DNA from: Owenia fusiformis
Taxonomy: Eukaryota; Annelida; Polychaeta; Sabellida; Oweniidae
Direction: 5' to 3'
DNA: 64,000 nt
Assembly: GCA_903813345.2 (NCBI GenBank)
Contig: CAIIXF020000009.1
Span: forward strand, 20,795,759 to 20,859,758
The notes under the pieces: generated by a model
What the model was told of the DNA's origin: nothing
The model's input: the letters and a program-made list of their open reading frames with translations, nothing else
Database searches by the model: none
Translations under genes and position numbers: made by a program
In this document: in pieces, positions 38,801 to 40,839 of the stretch
Position numbering within the stretch: the stretch's first letter is position 1
Layout: every line of letters starts with the position of its first letter

Positions 38801-40839
38801 ACTTATTTGACACCCTGTAAATATGAATGACTTGTCCATGTTAGCTAGATCGAGAAACTTGACATATTTTCCACTTAAATCTTAATTCTTCAAACCATGT
38901 CATTGCAACTATGAATTAACTATGCAGCCACCTTTCTAAATAAAGAATAATCATTTGTTTTGTTTATCTTGTGATATCTCCAGGAATAAACTAAGAAAAA
39001 GGTAAACCATTATGAAAGATTTTGATATTGTATACATGTTAGATAGTTTCTGTTGTGAACATATTCATGTTCTTATGTACTGTATACATATTATGTTGTA
39101 AGTCACTATATTTAAGCTTATATTTTCTGTATATTTCTTTCTTTCCACATTTTAGCATCAATTTGACTTTCTCTTGGTTTCTGCTGTATTGGAATAGTAG
39201 GCATGGGTCTATGTATCTGTGAAATTATACATATCTCAATATGGATCAAAAAGTGATAAGGGCAACATTTGAAACACAAACATCTGAAATTGCCTGCATG
39301 ATACTTAACCAAATTCAGAAGAATATAGGTCTTATTTTTTCTTTATTAATTACCTTGGGTCAAGTACATTCTCTTCATTACTTTAATGACCAGGGGGCCA
39401 TTAACAGAAACTTTGTAAAGTAAAGAATTCATAAAATCCATTGTTCTGTAACAGGTGACGTCATTATATCCATGGTTACAACAATTCATTCACGAATTTG
39501 TAACTTTATGAAGTTTCTGTTTATAGCCCCCAGATGTGTATGATTTCATGGATCTGGTAACCACTGTTGGGTCAGTCACCATGGTTACCATTATATTCCA
39601 TCTCTGCAGTGTTCAGATTCTTCTTTTCATATCTGAGGTATTGGGCTTTGATCAGTTGTAGTATAAATGTAATATACATAAGATACAGCTTGTTCTATAG
39701 GAAAGAAATTCAGGCCTCAGACTGGTAAACAAACAGTGGTTTTACAGTAGTAAACAAACAGTGGTTTACAGTAGTAAACAAACAGTGGTTTACAGTAGCT
39801 TTCTGAAAATTTAATTAGCTAATGGTTTGTGAAAAAAAGCTTTTTGGCTGATAGCAATAGATGGCAAATATCAGACAGGGGACTGATTAGTCTGGGTTGG
39901 GTGATATTGTCTCACAATCCAAGAACTGCATGAAAATTTGATATGTTATTGAAATAAGAATTTTAATGATATATAGGCATGATCATTGTTTACGATAAAA
40001 GGATGTGGTTGATCTGTGGTTTAAGAGGAAGTGAACATGATTACTTTCTTGTATCCGTGTCTGTATTAGCGATTTGAATATGAAAAATATGTCTGGGGTT
40101 TCTATGTCACCTTTTTGTTGTATATTTATCACTCCTAATATAAAATACAAAAAACTTCTGACATGTTTTTCATATCTTCAGTGTCCTTCATCATAAATAT
40201 AAGGACGTGTTCATGTCTAATAGAACTGGAATATAATTGTTTGTTATAGTTTTTACATGTAGGTATTGCATGTTAAATGAATCTATGATATATGCATACA
40301 TATAATACTACAAACAACAGTTCATTTGTGAAATTTGTTCAGGTTTTCTCCGTTGAAAAACTCATCCAACCGGCATAACAAAAATGATAGTATAATCGTA
40401 TAATTAAAAGTATGTTAAGCATGCTTATCTTTGAAATTTCTTTATTTTCAGTCAAAACAGTCAGAACTCCCTTGATATAAATGTAGTAGACCAGAAAGAC
40501 AAGAAAAACCCTAACATTGCCAAACTCAACCCATATGATGAACAGGAACTAACTTTAAATCTTAATGATGACAATGAGGGAGTTAACGGAGAATGGATGG
40601 TGCCACCCACTTCACAAGGGGTCTATCTGGATGCTGCCTTAAGTGACTTTGACACTATTGATAGTCACAAGAAAAATGGCAGTCCCACAGTGTCAACAGA
40701 GATGCTGCCTAATGCAGTGCCACGAAGAATTGACCTCACTCAAGATGGCCTGGAATTCGACAATCCTGCTTACCAACTTGATGATAGCGTCAAGTTTGGG
40801 ACTAAACGTATGAATGGCATGCAAATCACTGAAATATAG
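2769..40839 (+). CDS. CDH23: Cadherin-23 orthologue, 14 EC repeats (whole span; signal-peptide exon missing)
   Basis: A calcium-dependent adhesion receptor; in vertebrates CDH23 forms the upper part of the hair-cell tip link and binds harmonin inside the cell. Thirty-four exons, from either EC1 start exon (2769-2840 or 2909-2983) to 40452-40839, join in one open frame of about 1,917 codons. Linkers of the DxNDNxP type end EC1 and EC3-EC13; EC2 ends with a non-calcium linker (VENVQSRPP), as does human EC2. EC1-6 resemble human EC1-6 and EC7-14 resemble EC20-27. Shared oddities include a missing DRE in EC11, as in human EC24. Then come a membrane-adjacent region, one TM helix (exon 28759-28886) and a tail with N-P-I-W, a harmonin-N-domain-like helix (YLDAALSDFDTI) and terminal ITEI. 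Vertebrate CDH23 has 27 ECs; fly Cad87A is, as I recall, of similar length to this protein. Confidence 0.9.
2909..2983 (+). CDS. CDH23: CDH23 exon, EC1 start, version B (alternative to A)
   Basis: 75 nt, phase 1 to 1, strong acceptor (TTCTTCTGTCTTTCTGTTTTAG) apart from the first bases of the exon, donor A/GTGAGT. It reads VSSQKPPRWVGSDPF then VYQTPEDTPN and also continues as N-T-V-L-G. It shares VSS, PPR and Q-x-PED-P with version A. Including both would duplicate the first strand of EC1, so use is probably mutually exclusive. The two are separated by only 68 nt. Confidence 0.75.
3106..3723. repeat. 20-bp tandem satellite with higher-order structure
   Basis: About 31 copies of a 20-mer, TATGTAATCCTCACCATAGT, lie in the intron after the alternative EC1 exons. 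Variants (TTATCC for TAATCC, ACGCC, ACACC, ATAAT) recur in the same order. The ACGCC variant recurs at 360 bp and the ATAAT/ACACC pair at 300 bp. This shows duplication of a multi-unit block with later loss of about three units. Confidence 0.95.
4381..4544 (+). CDS. CDH23: CDH23 exon, EC1 middle
   Basis: 164 nt, phase 1 to 0, acceptor TTTCTTACAG, donor GTAATG. It holds A-E-D-E-D-S-S-Q-L-T-F-G-I-V-G, matching human EC1 A-Q-D-M-D-N-D-P-L-V-F-G-V-S-G, and ends with G-N-L-D-R-E, the LDRE calcium motif. This is the best evidence that the repeat is EC1. Confidence 0.85.
4792..4842 (+). CDS. CDH23: CDH23 exon, EC1 (FSVSDGP)
   Basis: 51 nt, phase 0 to 0, acceptor ATACTTGCAG, donor GTAAGT. It reads T-V-P-R-Y-F-L-S-F-S-V-S-D-G-P-N-T, equivalent to human E-F-T-V-E-F-S-V-S-D-H-Q. 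Confidence 0.85.
5164..5300. repeat. Inverted repeat (fold-back), arms about 56 bp
   Basis: GCAAGGAAGAAACATC and CAAATGACTGTACATTAAAT on the left arm return as reverse complements on the right arm (ATTTGATGTACAGTCATTTG and GATGTTTCTTCCTTGC). The central loop is about 25 bp. It lies in the intron between two EC1 exons. A direct repeat (AGGGCAACTGCTGAG) begins the left arm and the loop. Confidence 0.85.
5464..5553 (+). CDS. CDH23: CDH23 exon, EC1/EC2 linker
   Basis: 90 nt, phase 0 to 0, donor GTATGC. It contains Y-V-T-D-V-N-D-N-A-P-S-F, a canonical calcium linker, then the first strand of EC2 ending N-I-K-E. Confidence 0.9.
5852..5938 (+). CDS. CDH23: CDH23 exon, EC2 first half
   Basis: 87 nt, phase 0 to 0, acceptor AATATTTCAG, donor GTGGGT. 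It reads T-A-E-N-G-T-S-V-F-K-V-S-A-T-D-P-D-E-G and on to V-E-Y-S-M-K. The human EC2 counterpart is N-T-P-V-G-T-P-I-F-I-V-N-A-T-D-P-D-L-G. Confidence 0.9.
6384..6565. mobile_element. Short element of the TAGCCAGC...GGCTAYGRGCC family, copy 1
   Basis: Starts CCAATAGCCAGCCTTTGCC and ends TGGCTATGAGCC, roughly inverted ends. The core TGGAAAACTGCATGATTTTG is shared with copies at about 18147-18306 and 27535-27718. About 180 bp, with no coding capacity. It looks like a non-autonomous DNA element. Confidence 0.6.
6822..6990. repeat. TACTGTAC-rich tract followed by an inverted repeat
   Basis: Multiple TACTGTACTGTATT-like motifs run from 6828 to 6905. Then CAAAAATCATTTCATGC pairs with GCATGAAATGATTTGC across about 50 bp (6917-6982). 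It is intronic and non-coding. Confidence 0.6.
7098..8265 (+). mobile_element. Modular element A: CCGT microsatellite plus about eight 'AAAATGGCGGCCATTTT' monomers
   Basis: The left end is TTATCCCACCGAACGAAGTT, followed by (CCGT)n. About eight diverged monomers of 115-130 bp follow. Each has AACTCAAATACCA, GGATTTGGTTCAAATTTT, and a palindromic AAAATGGCGGCCATTTT. The right end is TTCGGTGGGATTTGCTAC, part of which is the inverse of the left end. There is no transposase frame. Copies B (8648) and C (29753) share both ends but carry a different monomer. I take it for a non-autonomous, rolling-circle-like or MITE-like element; the class is uncertain. Confidence 0.75.
8413..8486. mobile_element. 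74-bp miniature element with terminal inverted repeats
   Basis: Left end TATAGGGTATCCATTAAGTT and right end ACTTTATGGACACCCTATA are near-perfect inverse copies. The spacer is about 35 bp. The size and TA ends fit a deleted Tc1/mariner-type MITE. Confidence 0.6.
8648..9726 (+). mobile_element. Modular element B (same family as A, different monomer)
   Basis: The left end ATCCCATCGAACGAAGTTCC leads into a (CCGT)n/(CGTA)n microsatellite. Monomers of about 125 bp follow, containing AGTAGTGGAGCGATTTTGTT, GCATGGCACACTGTC and ATGGCCGCCATTTT. The right end is TTCGATGGGATTCGCTACGC. It closely resembles copy C at 29753. Both strands of the microsatellite are open in several frames; this is not coding. 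Confidence 0.8.
10687..10794 (+). CDS. CDH23: CDH23 exon, EC2 second half
   Basis: 108 nt, phase 0 to 0, donor GTATGC. It reads T-P-T-T-M-F-T-I-Q-K-I-T-G-E-V-T-L-N-G then N-F-A-D-K-S-F-Y-Q-L-E-I-M-A-Q. The usual LDRE is replaced by N-F-A-D-K. A 4.7-kb repeat-filled intron precedes it. Confidence 0.85.
10845..11003. repeat. Dispersed repeat, CAGGGATTTCATTA family, copy 1
   Basis: The left end CAGGGATTTCATTATCA, the AGGCAATGGGTGATTTTC segment and the CACCTGTTGT core match the copy at 49624-49773. In that copy the two ends are inverted repeats. No coding content. Confidence 0.45.
11066..11194 (+). CDS. CDH23: CDH23 exon, EC2/EC3 linker
   Basis: 129 nt, phase 0 to 0. The linker is V-E-N-V-Q-S-R-P-P-I-F in place of DxNDNxP. 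Human CDH23 EC2 also ends non-canonically (T-D-V-Q-D-M-D-P-I-F). EC3 begins L-N-R-P-Y-V-S-S-V-K-E-N. Fewer bound calcium ions and a more flexible EC2-EC3 joint are inferred. Confidence 0.9.
11522..11600 (+). CDS. CDH23: CDH23 exon, EC3 (TAMDRDTG)
   Basis: 79 nt, phase 0 to 1. It contains V-T-A-M-D-R-D-T-G, the DxD calcium motif, and ends V-N-Y-T-I-V-G. The donor is GTCAGT, slightly off consensus, but the frame continues cleanly into the next exon. Confidence 0.85.
12002..12117 (+). CDS. CDH23: CDH23 exon, EC3 (IDREE)
   Basis: 116 nt, phase 1 to 0, donor GTAAGT. It reads D-N-E-W-F-Q-I-D-N-S-S-G-W-I-S-V and contains H-I-D-R-E-E, the DRE calcium motif. Confidence 0.85.
12297..12425. mobile_element. 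TGTCAYCAC-hairpin element, short copy 1
   Basis: The left palindrome ATGTCATCACTAGAAGTGATGACAT is given by its two arms ATGTCATCACT and AGTGATGACAT. It is followed by GTTGGCATTTGG, GTCAGTGTCTGTAACAAATGG and an end with GACATTTTGCATGCCTTG. The same modules occur at 17216, 21696, 27894, 38069 and (3' half) 47725. Confidence 0.65.
12510..12710 (+). CDS. CDH23: CDH23 exon, EC3/EC4 linker
   Basis: 201 nt, phase 0 to 0. It contains N-I-L-D-E-N-D-N-T-P-T-F, then EC4 start W-Y-N-A-T-V-Q-E-N-T. The exon ends V-T-D-L-D-E. Human EC4 has the same E-x-x-V-G-F-A-L-P region with a D-K-D-E motif. Confidence 0.9.
13012..13173 (+). CDS. CDH23: CDH23 exon, EC4 (LDYEQR)
   Basis: 162 nt, phase 0 to 0. It runs G-E-S-G-T-F-D-L-S-V to S-T-Y-L-D-Y-E-Q-R. 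Human EC4 has P-L-D-Y-E-T-V-D-R at the same place. Confidence 0.85.
13500..13732 (+). CDS. CDH23: CDH23 exon, EC4/EC5 linker
   Basis: 233 nt, phase 0 to 2. It contains E-D-M-N-D-N-I-P-Q-F and EC5 A-T-D-A-D-S-G-E-F-G-K-I-T-Y. The last two bases (AT) join the G at 14376 to make Met: G-A-N-M-F-H-I-D-P-D-S-G. Confidence 0.9.
13822..13985. mobile_element. MITE-like repeat, CAGTAAAACYTGT family, copy 1
   Basis: Left end CAGTTAAACCTGT and right end ACAAGTTTTACTG are inverted. The interior has GTGTTCACTATAGA and GGTGTTCACTACAGA, parallel to the copy at 42777-42940. It lies in the intron just before the duplicated splice sites. Confidence 0.65.
14040..14375 (+). repeat. CDH23: Three 112-bp tandem copies of a 3' splice site plus the start of exon 14376
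   Basis: The sequence from the acceptor into the first 40 or so bases of the exon (GTTCCACATCGACCCAGACA...) occurs at 14040, 14152, 14264 and, as the real exon, 14376. The spacing is exactly 112 bp. Each decoy has a usable TTYTAG acceptor but runs into an in-frame stop, about 26 codons in for the first copy. The copies differ by only a few bases, so the duplication looks recent. Confidence 0.95.
14376..14634 (+). CDS. CDH23: CDH23 exon, EC5 body and EC5/EC6 linker
   Basis: 259 nt, phase 2 to 0. It contains L-L-D-R-E-K-Q-D-T-Y-Y-L, A-R-D-G-G and L-L-D-V-N-D-N-A-P-S-I, then EC6 start K-Y-E-A-Y-V-R-E-N-Q-P. Human EC5/6 has I-A-R-D-G-G-G and L-D-V-N-D-N-V-P-T-F ... A-L-R-E-N-E-P-S, a close match. 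Confidence 0.9.
15116..15269 (+). CDS. CDH23: CDH23 exon, EC6 first half
   Basis: 154 nt, phase 0 to 1. It reads A-E-D-K-D-L-T-P-N-N-I-I-E-Y-S-I-I and ends G-P-L-D-Y-D-T-M-D-P-Q-L-D. Human EC6 has A-T-D-E-D-S-P-P-N-N-Q-I-T-Y-S-I-V and R-P-L-D-Y-E-Q. Confidence 0.9.
15699..15872 (+). CDS. CDH23: CDH23 exon, EC6/EC7 linker
   Basis: 174 nt, phase 1 to 1. It contains A-V-D-K-G-I-P-P-L-N-S-T-V and V-E-D-E-N-D-N-Q-P-Y-F (human EC6: D-A-G-N-P-P-L-N-S-T-V, F-D-E-N-D-N-P-P-T-F). After this point the homology jumps from human EC6 to EC20. EC7 begins V-S-I-P-E-N-T-T-G-G. Confidence 0.9.
16264..16718 (+). CDS. CDH23: CDH23 exon, EC7 body and EC8 first half
   Basis: 455 nt, phase 1 to 0. I-Y-R-I-D-S-G-S-Q-D-K-Y and G-L-I-Y-V-Y-P-R-A-N-L-D-R-D match human EC20 (V-Y-R-I-E-A-G-A-Q-D-R-F, G-V-I-R-V-G-N-A-T-I-D-R-E). 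The linker I-T-D-I-N-N-K-I-P-E-F has Asn for Asp at the fifth position. EC8 (D-L-D-W-N-A-D-L-K-Y-E-I-L) matches human EC21 (H-D-L-N-P-K-L-E-Y-H-I-V). Confidence 0.9.
17008..17146 (+). CDS. CDH23: CDH23 exon, EC8 second half
   Basis: 139 nt, phase 0 to 1. F-D-V-Y-A-N-N-G-S-V-Y-V-K-S-G-L-D-R-E parallels human EC21 F-A-V-N-I-N-T-G-S-V-M-V-K-S-P-M-N-R-E. The following intron hosts the sulfotransferase gene. Confidence 0.9.
17216..17858. mobile_element. TGTCACCAC-hairpin element, copy 2, with GTTGGCG and TTCAAATCTGAC repeats
   Basis: The left arm is ATGTCACCACCA and AAGTGATGACA, then repeated GCGGTTGGCGATCA motifs. Four imperfect monomers of TCAAAATCATCTACAAGTTC ... AGAAGTTCAAATCTGAC ... TGACCTTCTCAAGGTCA follow. 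The right end is GGTGACATTTTGTTATGTTA. It is the single-array relative of the large copy at 21696. Confidence 0.75.
18147..18306. mobile_element. Short element of the TAGCCAGC...GGCTACGAGCC family, copy 2
   Basis: It starts CTGTAGCCAGCTTTTGCCAA and ends TGGCTACGAGCCTG, with the shared core AGTGCTCAGAATGGTGAAAA. See the copies at 6384 and 27535. It is intronic, downstream of the nested sulfotransferase. Confidence 0.6.
18559..20118 (-). CDS. Galactose-3-O-sulfotransferase (Gal3ST family), intronless, nested in a CDH23 intron
   Basis: Type II Golgi enzyme that moves sulfate from PAPS to the 3-OH of galactose on glycolipids or glycans. The open frame runs back to 20187, but that first codon is GTG. 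The first ATG is at 20118, giving 519 codons, with a short basic tail and a hydrophobic anchor (L-M-L-L-L-V-F-I-C-V-F-L-L-V-F). An acidic stem of D/E/K repeats spans roughly residues 90-135. The 5'-phosphosulfate loop reads F-L-K-L-H-K-T-A-S-S-T-V-Q (about residues 161-173). A 3'-phosphate segment reads T-I-R-S-P-H-T-Q-F-P-S-G-F (about 243-255). N-glycosylation sites include N-L-T and N-V-S. The length is a little above vertebrate Gal3ST (about 420-490) because of the stem. A lone exon inside a host intron on the opposite strand suggests a retrocopy origin, unproven. The exact acceptor sugar cannot be told. Confidence 0.85.
   Translation of the reverse strand: MFKRDMVCNRKQLMLLLVFICVFLLVFISKIDNKPDELMETVGQPKSQQSREESTHNEQLKVDVQYSAEDEKERLDGFISILLKNKNDQDTADKEDRNEKDIDEDRKDENIEDGKEEDIGDHRQDEDIENDGNGLDINEPIFPQLDPPEEVIKQKRKNVFFLKLHKTASSTVQNIFFRHADIANLTLALPFWRHRVCYPNVFTEKCLIPLSENYHEYNVLCFHMRYHTSVRKLMPKDTFFTTTIRSPHTQFPSGFNYHGFGKCYGLKTIEQSQKMFYFLDHLDEFTTTKLCGGWNVSSKSEMMFEFGLELPDLDDDYAIQEKIAEIDRDFNFIMITDYMKESLVLLAGMLNWELEDVVYFNKVERQHEEITNKHYKGLINKWNKADALMFQHYNKTFWKKLKIFGEDRMVREVTKLNKLLDYWTKQCLIEPENPQCVRMQMAEKVYTHEMKTKMIHEGRLNIEGYKEYTDETLESSSPGRSNPAFPYHTMLFKDKYPDTDHCIETVKWKYKTLNCTTTK
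20827..21039 (+). CDS. CDH23: CDH23 exon, EC8/EC9 linker
   Basis: 213 nt, phase 1 to 1. L-L-D-V-N-D-N-P-P-E-F then EC9 A-V-S-E-A-S-S-V-G-A-T-V and A-L-D-R-D-K-N-N-G-Q-M-A-Y. The counterpart is human EC22 (I-L-E-G-A-T-P-G-T-T-L, V-D-P-D-K-G-L-N-G-L-V-T-Y). Confidence 0.9.
21305..21612 (+). CDS. CDH23: CDH23 exon, EC9 second half and EC10 first half
   Basis: 308 nt, phase 1 to 0. D-H-E-T-H-H-W-M-N-F-T-I-M-A-I-D-S-G-T-P matches human D-Y-E-E-V-H-W-L-N-F-T-V-R-A-S-D-N-G-S-P, a diagnostic string. The linker is I-E-D-T-N-D-N-S-P-E-F, then EC10 A-V-D-K-D-S-G-N-F-G (human A-T-D-A-D-S-G-N-F-A). Confidence 0.92.
21696..23718. mobile_element. TGTCACCAC-hairpin element, large copy with about 13 internal monomers
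   Basis: The left palindrome ATGTCACCACCAAAAGTGGT begins at 21697, followed by GCGGTTGGCGTCCGGCGG. Thirteen monomers average about 144 bp, each with TTCAAAATCATCTACATG, TTCTCAGAAATTCAAATC, TGACCTTCAATGACCTTCTC and AAGGTCAAAAAAGGTCAAAA. The right end is GGTGGTGACATTTTGTCATG. It fills most of the 2.46-kb intron between exons 21305 and 24069. Tandem expansion inside a mobile element explains its length. Confidence 0.85.
24069..24596 (+). CDS. CDH23: CDH23 exon, EC10 second half, EC11, start of EC12
   Basis: 528 nt, phase 0 to 0, the largest exon. G-E-L-D-R-E-T-K-A-D-Y, then linker L-R-D-V-N-D-F-T-P-K-F (Phe where Asn is usual; human has V-N-D-C-R-P). EC11 has A-I-D-L-D-E-G-E-N-A but lacks the DRE (T-L-R-T-T-L-G-W), just as human EC24 lacks it (R-P-L-Q-S-Y-E-K). 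It ends V-N-D-N-A-P-V-F-T-H-P-P-A-N-E-T (human V-N-D-N-R-P-V-F-V-R-P-P-N-G-T). Confidence 0.92.
25010..25201 (+). CDS. CDH23: CDH23 exon, EC12 first half
   Basis: 192 nt, phase 0 to 0. V-K-A-K-D-N-D-I-G-V-N-G-E-V-E-Y-T-F-I parallels human V-Y-A-T-D-K-D-E-G-L-N-G-A-V-R-Y-S-F-L. The DRE equivalent is S-R-E-D-Q. Confidence 0.9.
25473..25704 (+). CDS. CDH23: CDH23 exon, EC12/EC13 linker
   Basis: 232 nt, phase 0 to 1. I-L-A-S-D-K-G-D-P-V-R-T-A-R-R-P-L, linker A-I-D-I-N-D-N-P-P-S-F, then EC13 S-L-Q-V-Q-E-E and A-T-D-P-D-E-G-V-N-A-E-I-C-Y-Y-I. The human counterpart has A-V-D-A-D-E-G-P-N-A-I-V-Y-Y-F-I. Confidence 0.9.
25974..26314 (+). CDS. CDH23: CDH23 exon, EC13 second half and EC14 start
   Basis: 341 nt, phase 1 to 0. 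It contains K-F-H-L-N-Q-T-S-G and S-I-D-R-E-T-T. A long insertion (about 30 residues, with T-C-D-N-Q) precedes linker I-L-D-I-D-D-N-P-P-K-F-T-K. Human EC26 has a similar insertion before E-D-I-N-D-Q-P-P-R-F-T-K-A-E-Y-T-A-G-V. EC14 begins Y-F-T-A-G-V-T-K-D-T. Confidence 0.92.
26592..26840 (+). CDS. CDH23: CDH23 exon, EC14 body
   Basis: 249 nt, phase 0 to 0. D-P-D-I-G-Q-N-S-I-M-R-F-Y-I corresponds to human EC27 D-A-D-I-G-N-N-S-L-V-F-Y-S-I. F-V-F-V-N-G-T-N-P carries an N-glycosylation site. Confidence 0.9.
27112..27200 (+). CDS. CDH23: CDH23 exon, start of membrane-adjacent region
   Basis: 89 nt, phase 0 to 2. I-Y-L-L-N-E-N-Q-Q-V-R-V-E-F-R parallels human I-Y-I-L-R-D-D-Q-R-V-K-I-V-I-N. Confidence 0.9.
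27535..27718. mobile_element. Short element of the TAGCCAGC...GGCTACGGGCC family, copy 3
   Basis: It starts CCATAGCCAGCTTTTACCAG and ends CTCTGGCTACGGGCCTG, with shared core TGAAAAACTGCATGATTTTG. It has a G-rich interior (GGAGGGGGAGCTTTTTTCC) not seen in the other two. Confidence 0.6.
27785..27871 (+). CDS. CDH23: CDH23 exon, membrane-adjacent region
   Basis: 87 nt, phase 2 to 2. F-L-G-N-I-T-G-W-R-I-N-V-D-Q-I-Q-T-H-K-D matches human L-L-S-N-I-T-G-A-I-V-N-T-D-N-V-Q-F-H-V-D. N-I-T is a conserved glycosylation site. Confidence 0.92.
27894..28034. mobile_element. TGTCACCAC-hairpin element, short copy 3
   Basis: ATGTCACCACCATAAGAATG opens it. The GTGTCTGTAACAAATGGTAG segment and GGTGAAATTTTGCATGATAA close it. 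There are no internal monomers. It is intronic. Confidence 0.6.
28185..28250 (+). CDS. CDH23: CDH23 exon, membrane-adjacent region
   Basis: 66 nt, phase 2 to 2. T-D-M-F-I-H-A-I-D-K-D-G-N-I-V-D-A matches human T-E-L-L-I-H-V-V-N-R-D-T-N-R-I-L-D-V. Confidence 0.9.
28495..28561 (+). CDS. CDH23: CDH23 exon, juxtamembrane
   Basis: 67 nt, phase 2 to 0. V-D-E-N-S-L-A-L-N-E-F-F-R-R-Y-N-V-I-K-V-V matches human I-D-E-N-K-E-Q-L-R-N-L-F-R-N-Y-N-V-L-D-V; written with hyphens, this is the best local match in the ectodomain. Confidence 0.92.
28759..28886 (+). CDS. CDH23: CDH23 exon, transmembrane helix
   Basis: 128 nt, phase 0 to 2. After E-G-D comes a hydrophobic run of about 26 residues (L-L-L-A-L-I-L-V-S-A-V-L-G-F-V-C-L and I-L-C-I-V-F-L-T-C), followed by the stop-transfer R-K-K-Y-K-R-K that continues in the next exon. 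Confidence 0.95.
29263..29303 (+). CDS. CDH23: CDH23 exon, start of cytoplasmic tail
   Basis: 41 nt, phase 2 to 1. Y-K-R-K-I-R-A-A-T-A-M-A-F matches human H-K-R-K-L-K-A-I-V-A-G-S-A. Confidence 0.85.
29500..29526 (+). CDS. CDH23: CDH23 microexon (27 nt), cytoplasmic tail
   Basis: Acceptor GCAACCAG, donor GTAAGT, phase 1 to 1: G-N-I-N-T-A-S-T-N. A multiple of three in phase 1/1, so a candidate cassette exon. Human CDH23 has G-N-R-G-F-I-D at this place. Confidence 0.75.
29753..30866 (+). mobile_element. Modular element C (close relative of B)
   Basis: The left end ATCCCATCGAACGAAGTTCG leads into CCGT/CGTA/CCAT microsatellite. About five monomers of 120 bp follow with AAGTAGTGGAGCGATTTT, GCATGGCACACTGTCTAATG and GGCGGCCATTTTGAAAAATG. 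The right end GTTCGATGGGATTCGCTACG matches B base for base over some 50 bases. B and C are highly similar, suggesting recent spread. Confidence 0.8.
30901..31112. mobile_element. MITE with 21-bp terminal inverted repeats
   Basis: TACTGTAAAAGCCCAAATTT at the left and AAATTTGGGCTTTTACAGTA at the right are perfect inverses over 20 bases. About 210 bp, no coding frame. A Tc1/mariner-type MITE is likely; the class is inferred from TA ends only. Confidence 0.8.
31212..31272 (+). CDS. CDH23: CDH23 exon, cytoplasmic tail (VPGTNQHNYEG)
   Basis: 61 nt, phase 1 to 2. S-R-D-D-L-N-R-L-H-V-P-G-T-N-Q-H-N-Y-E-G; human has D-M-P-N-T-N-K-Y-S-F-D-G. This aligns the tail with CDH23 rather than another cadherin. 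Confidence 0.9.
32901..34515. mobile_element. Element with AGACTCCAGAT ends, filled by TATCC and GGATGACTCGGCTTATTCT arrays
   Basis: The left end contains a hairpin (AGACTCCAGAT, then ATCTGGAGTCT). The right end has AATCTGGAGTCTGAAATTG and CCAAAGTCTAG. The interior has three blocks of CCTATCCTTCCTTCC microsatellite (about 33446-33680, 33785-33990, 34110-34325). Each is followed by a minisatellite ATTCTGGATGACTCGGCTT (33725-33780, 34023-34105, 34363-34462). Open frames here are microsatellite artefacts. Confidence 0.7.
35364..35613. mobile_element. 232-bp MITE with 9-bp target duplication
   Basis: The element 35373-35604 has ends CATCCTCC / GGAGGATG and is flanked on both sides by GAAATTAAA. 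It is much less AT-rich than its surroundings. It contains a hairpin, GCTGTCGCA-GTGT-TGCGACAGC, at 35490-35511. A 9-bp duplication fits a Mutator-like origin; an 8-bp hAT site with one extra matching base is possible. Confidence 0.8.
36885..37215. repeat. Degenerate array of TATTCAATATTGTCACATCA units
   Basis: At least ten imperfect units of roughly 25-45 bp carry TTCAA(C/T)(A/G)(C/T)TGTCA(A/C/T)(A/G)TCAT. They run almost to the acceptor of the next cadherin exon at 37224. Confidence 0.7.
37224..37286 (+). CDS. CDH23: CDH23 exon, cytoplasmic tail (SNPIW motif)
   Basis: 63 nt, phase 2 to 2. S-N-P-I-W-M-E-Q-Y-D-G-P-W-T-E-E-M matches human A-N-P-V-W-L-D-P-F-C-R-N. Acceptor TGTTGTTTCAG, donor GTGAAT. 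Confidence 0.9.
38069..38204. mobile_element. TGTCACCAC-hairpin element, short copy 4
   Basis: ATGTCACCACCACAAGTGGT opens it, then GGTTGGTGTTCGGCGGTC, GTGTCTGTAACAATTGGCAG and GTGACATTTTGCATGTTCAT. It sits next to the MITE at 38213. Confidence 0.7.
38213..38819. mobile_element. 607-bp MITE with about 30-bp inverted ends, copy 1
   Basis: The left end TACAGGGTGTCAAATAAGTC runs into CCGTCCCCCC, and the right end is its reverse complement. It has TA ends (probable TA target duplication). The sister copy at 45289 shares its whole length. No intact transposase frame. Confidence 0.9.
39391..39533. mobile_element. Small MITE with CAGGGGGC...GCCCCCAG ends
   Basis: CAGGGGGCCATTAACAGAAA and its near-inverse TTTCTGTTTATAGCCCCCAG bound 142 bp. 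It is inside the last cadherin intron. Confidence 0.65.
39732..39799. repeat. Three tandem copies of about 25 bp
   Basis: TAAACAAACAGTGGTTTTAC and TAGTAAACAAACAGTGGTTT repeat three times with one indel. Confidence 0.85.
40452..40839 (+). CDS. CDH23: CDH23 last coding exon: harmonin-binding-like helix and ITEI end
   Basis: 388 nt, phase 2 to stop (TAG at 40837). The segment S-Q-G-V-Y-L-D-A-A-L-S-D-F-D-T-I parallels human D-R-Y-L-R-A-A-I-Q-E-Y-D-N-I, described as the internal peptide that binds the harmonin N-domain. The C-terminus G-M-Q-I-T-E-I parallels human P-L-E-I-T-E-L, a class I PDZ ligand. Also present are several acidic and Pro/Ser segments and N-P-A-Y, a possible endocytic motif. Confidence 0.93.

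Noticed and set aside
38654-38839. Minus-strand frame shared with 45740-45964
   Set aside because: The two frames match because the MITEs are copies; there are no catalytic motifs and the frame is not longer than expected.
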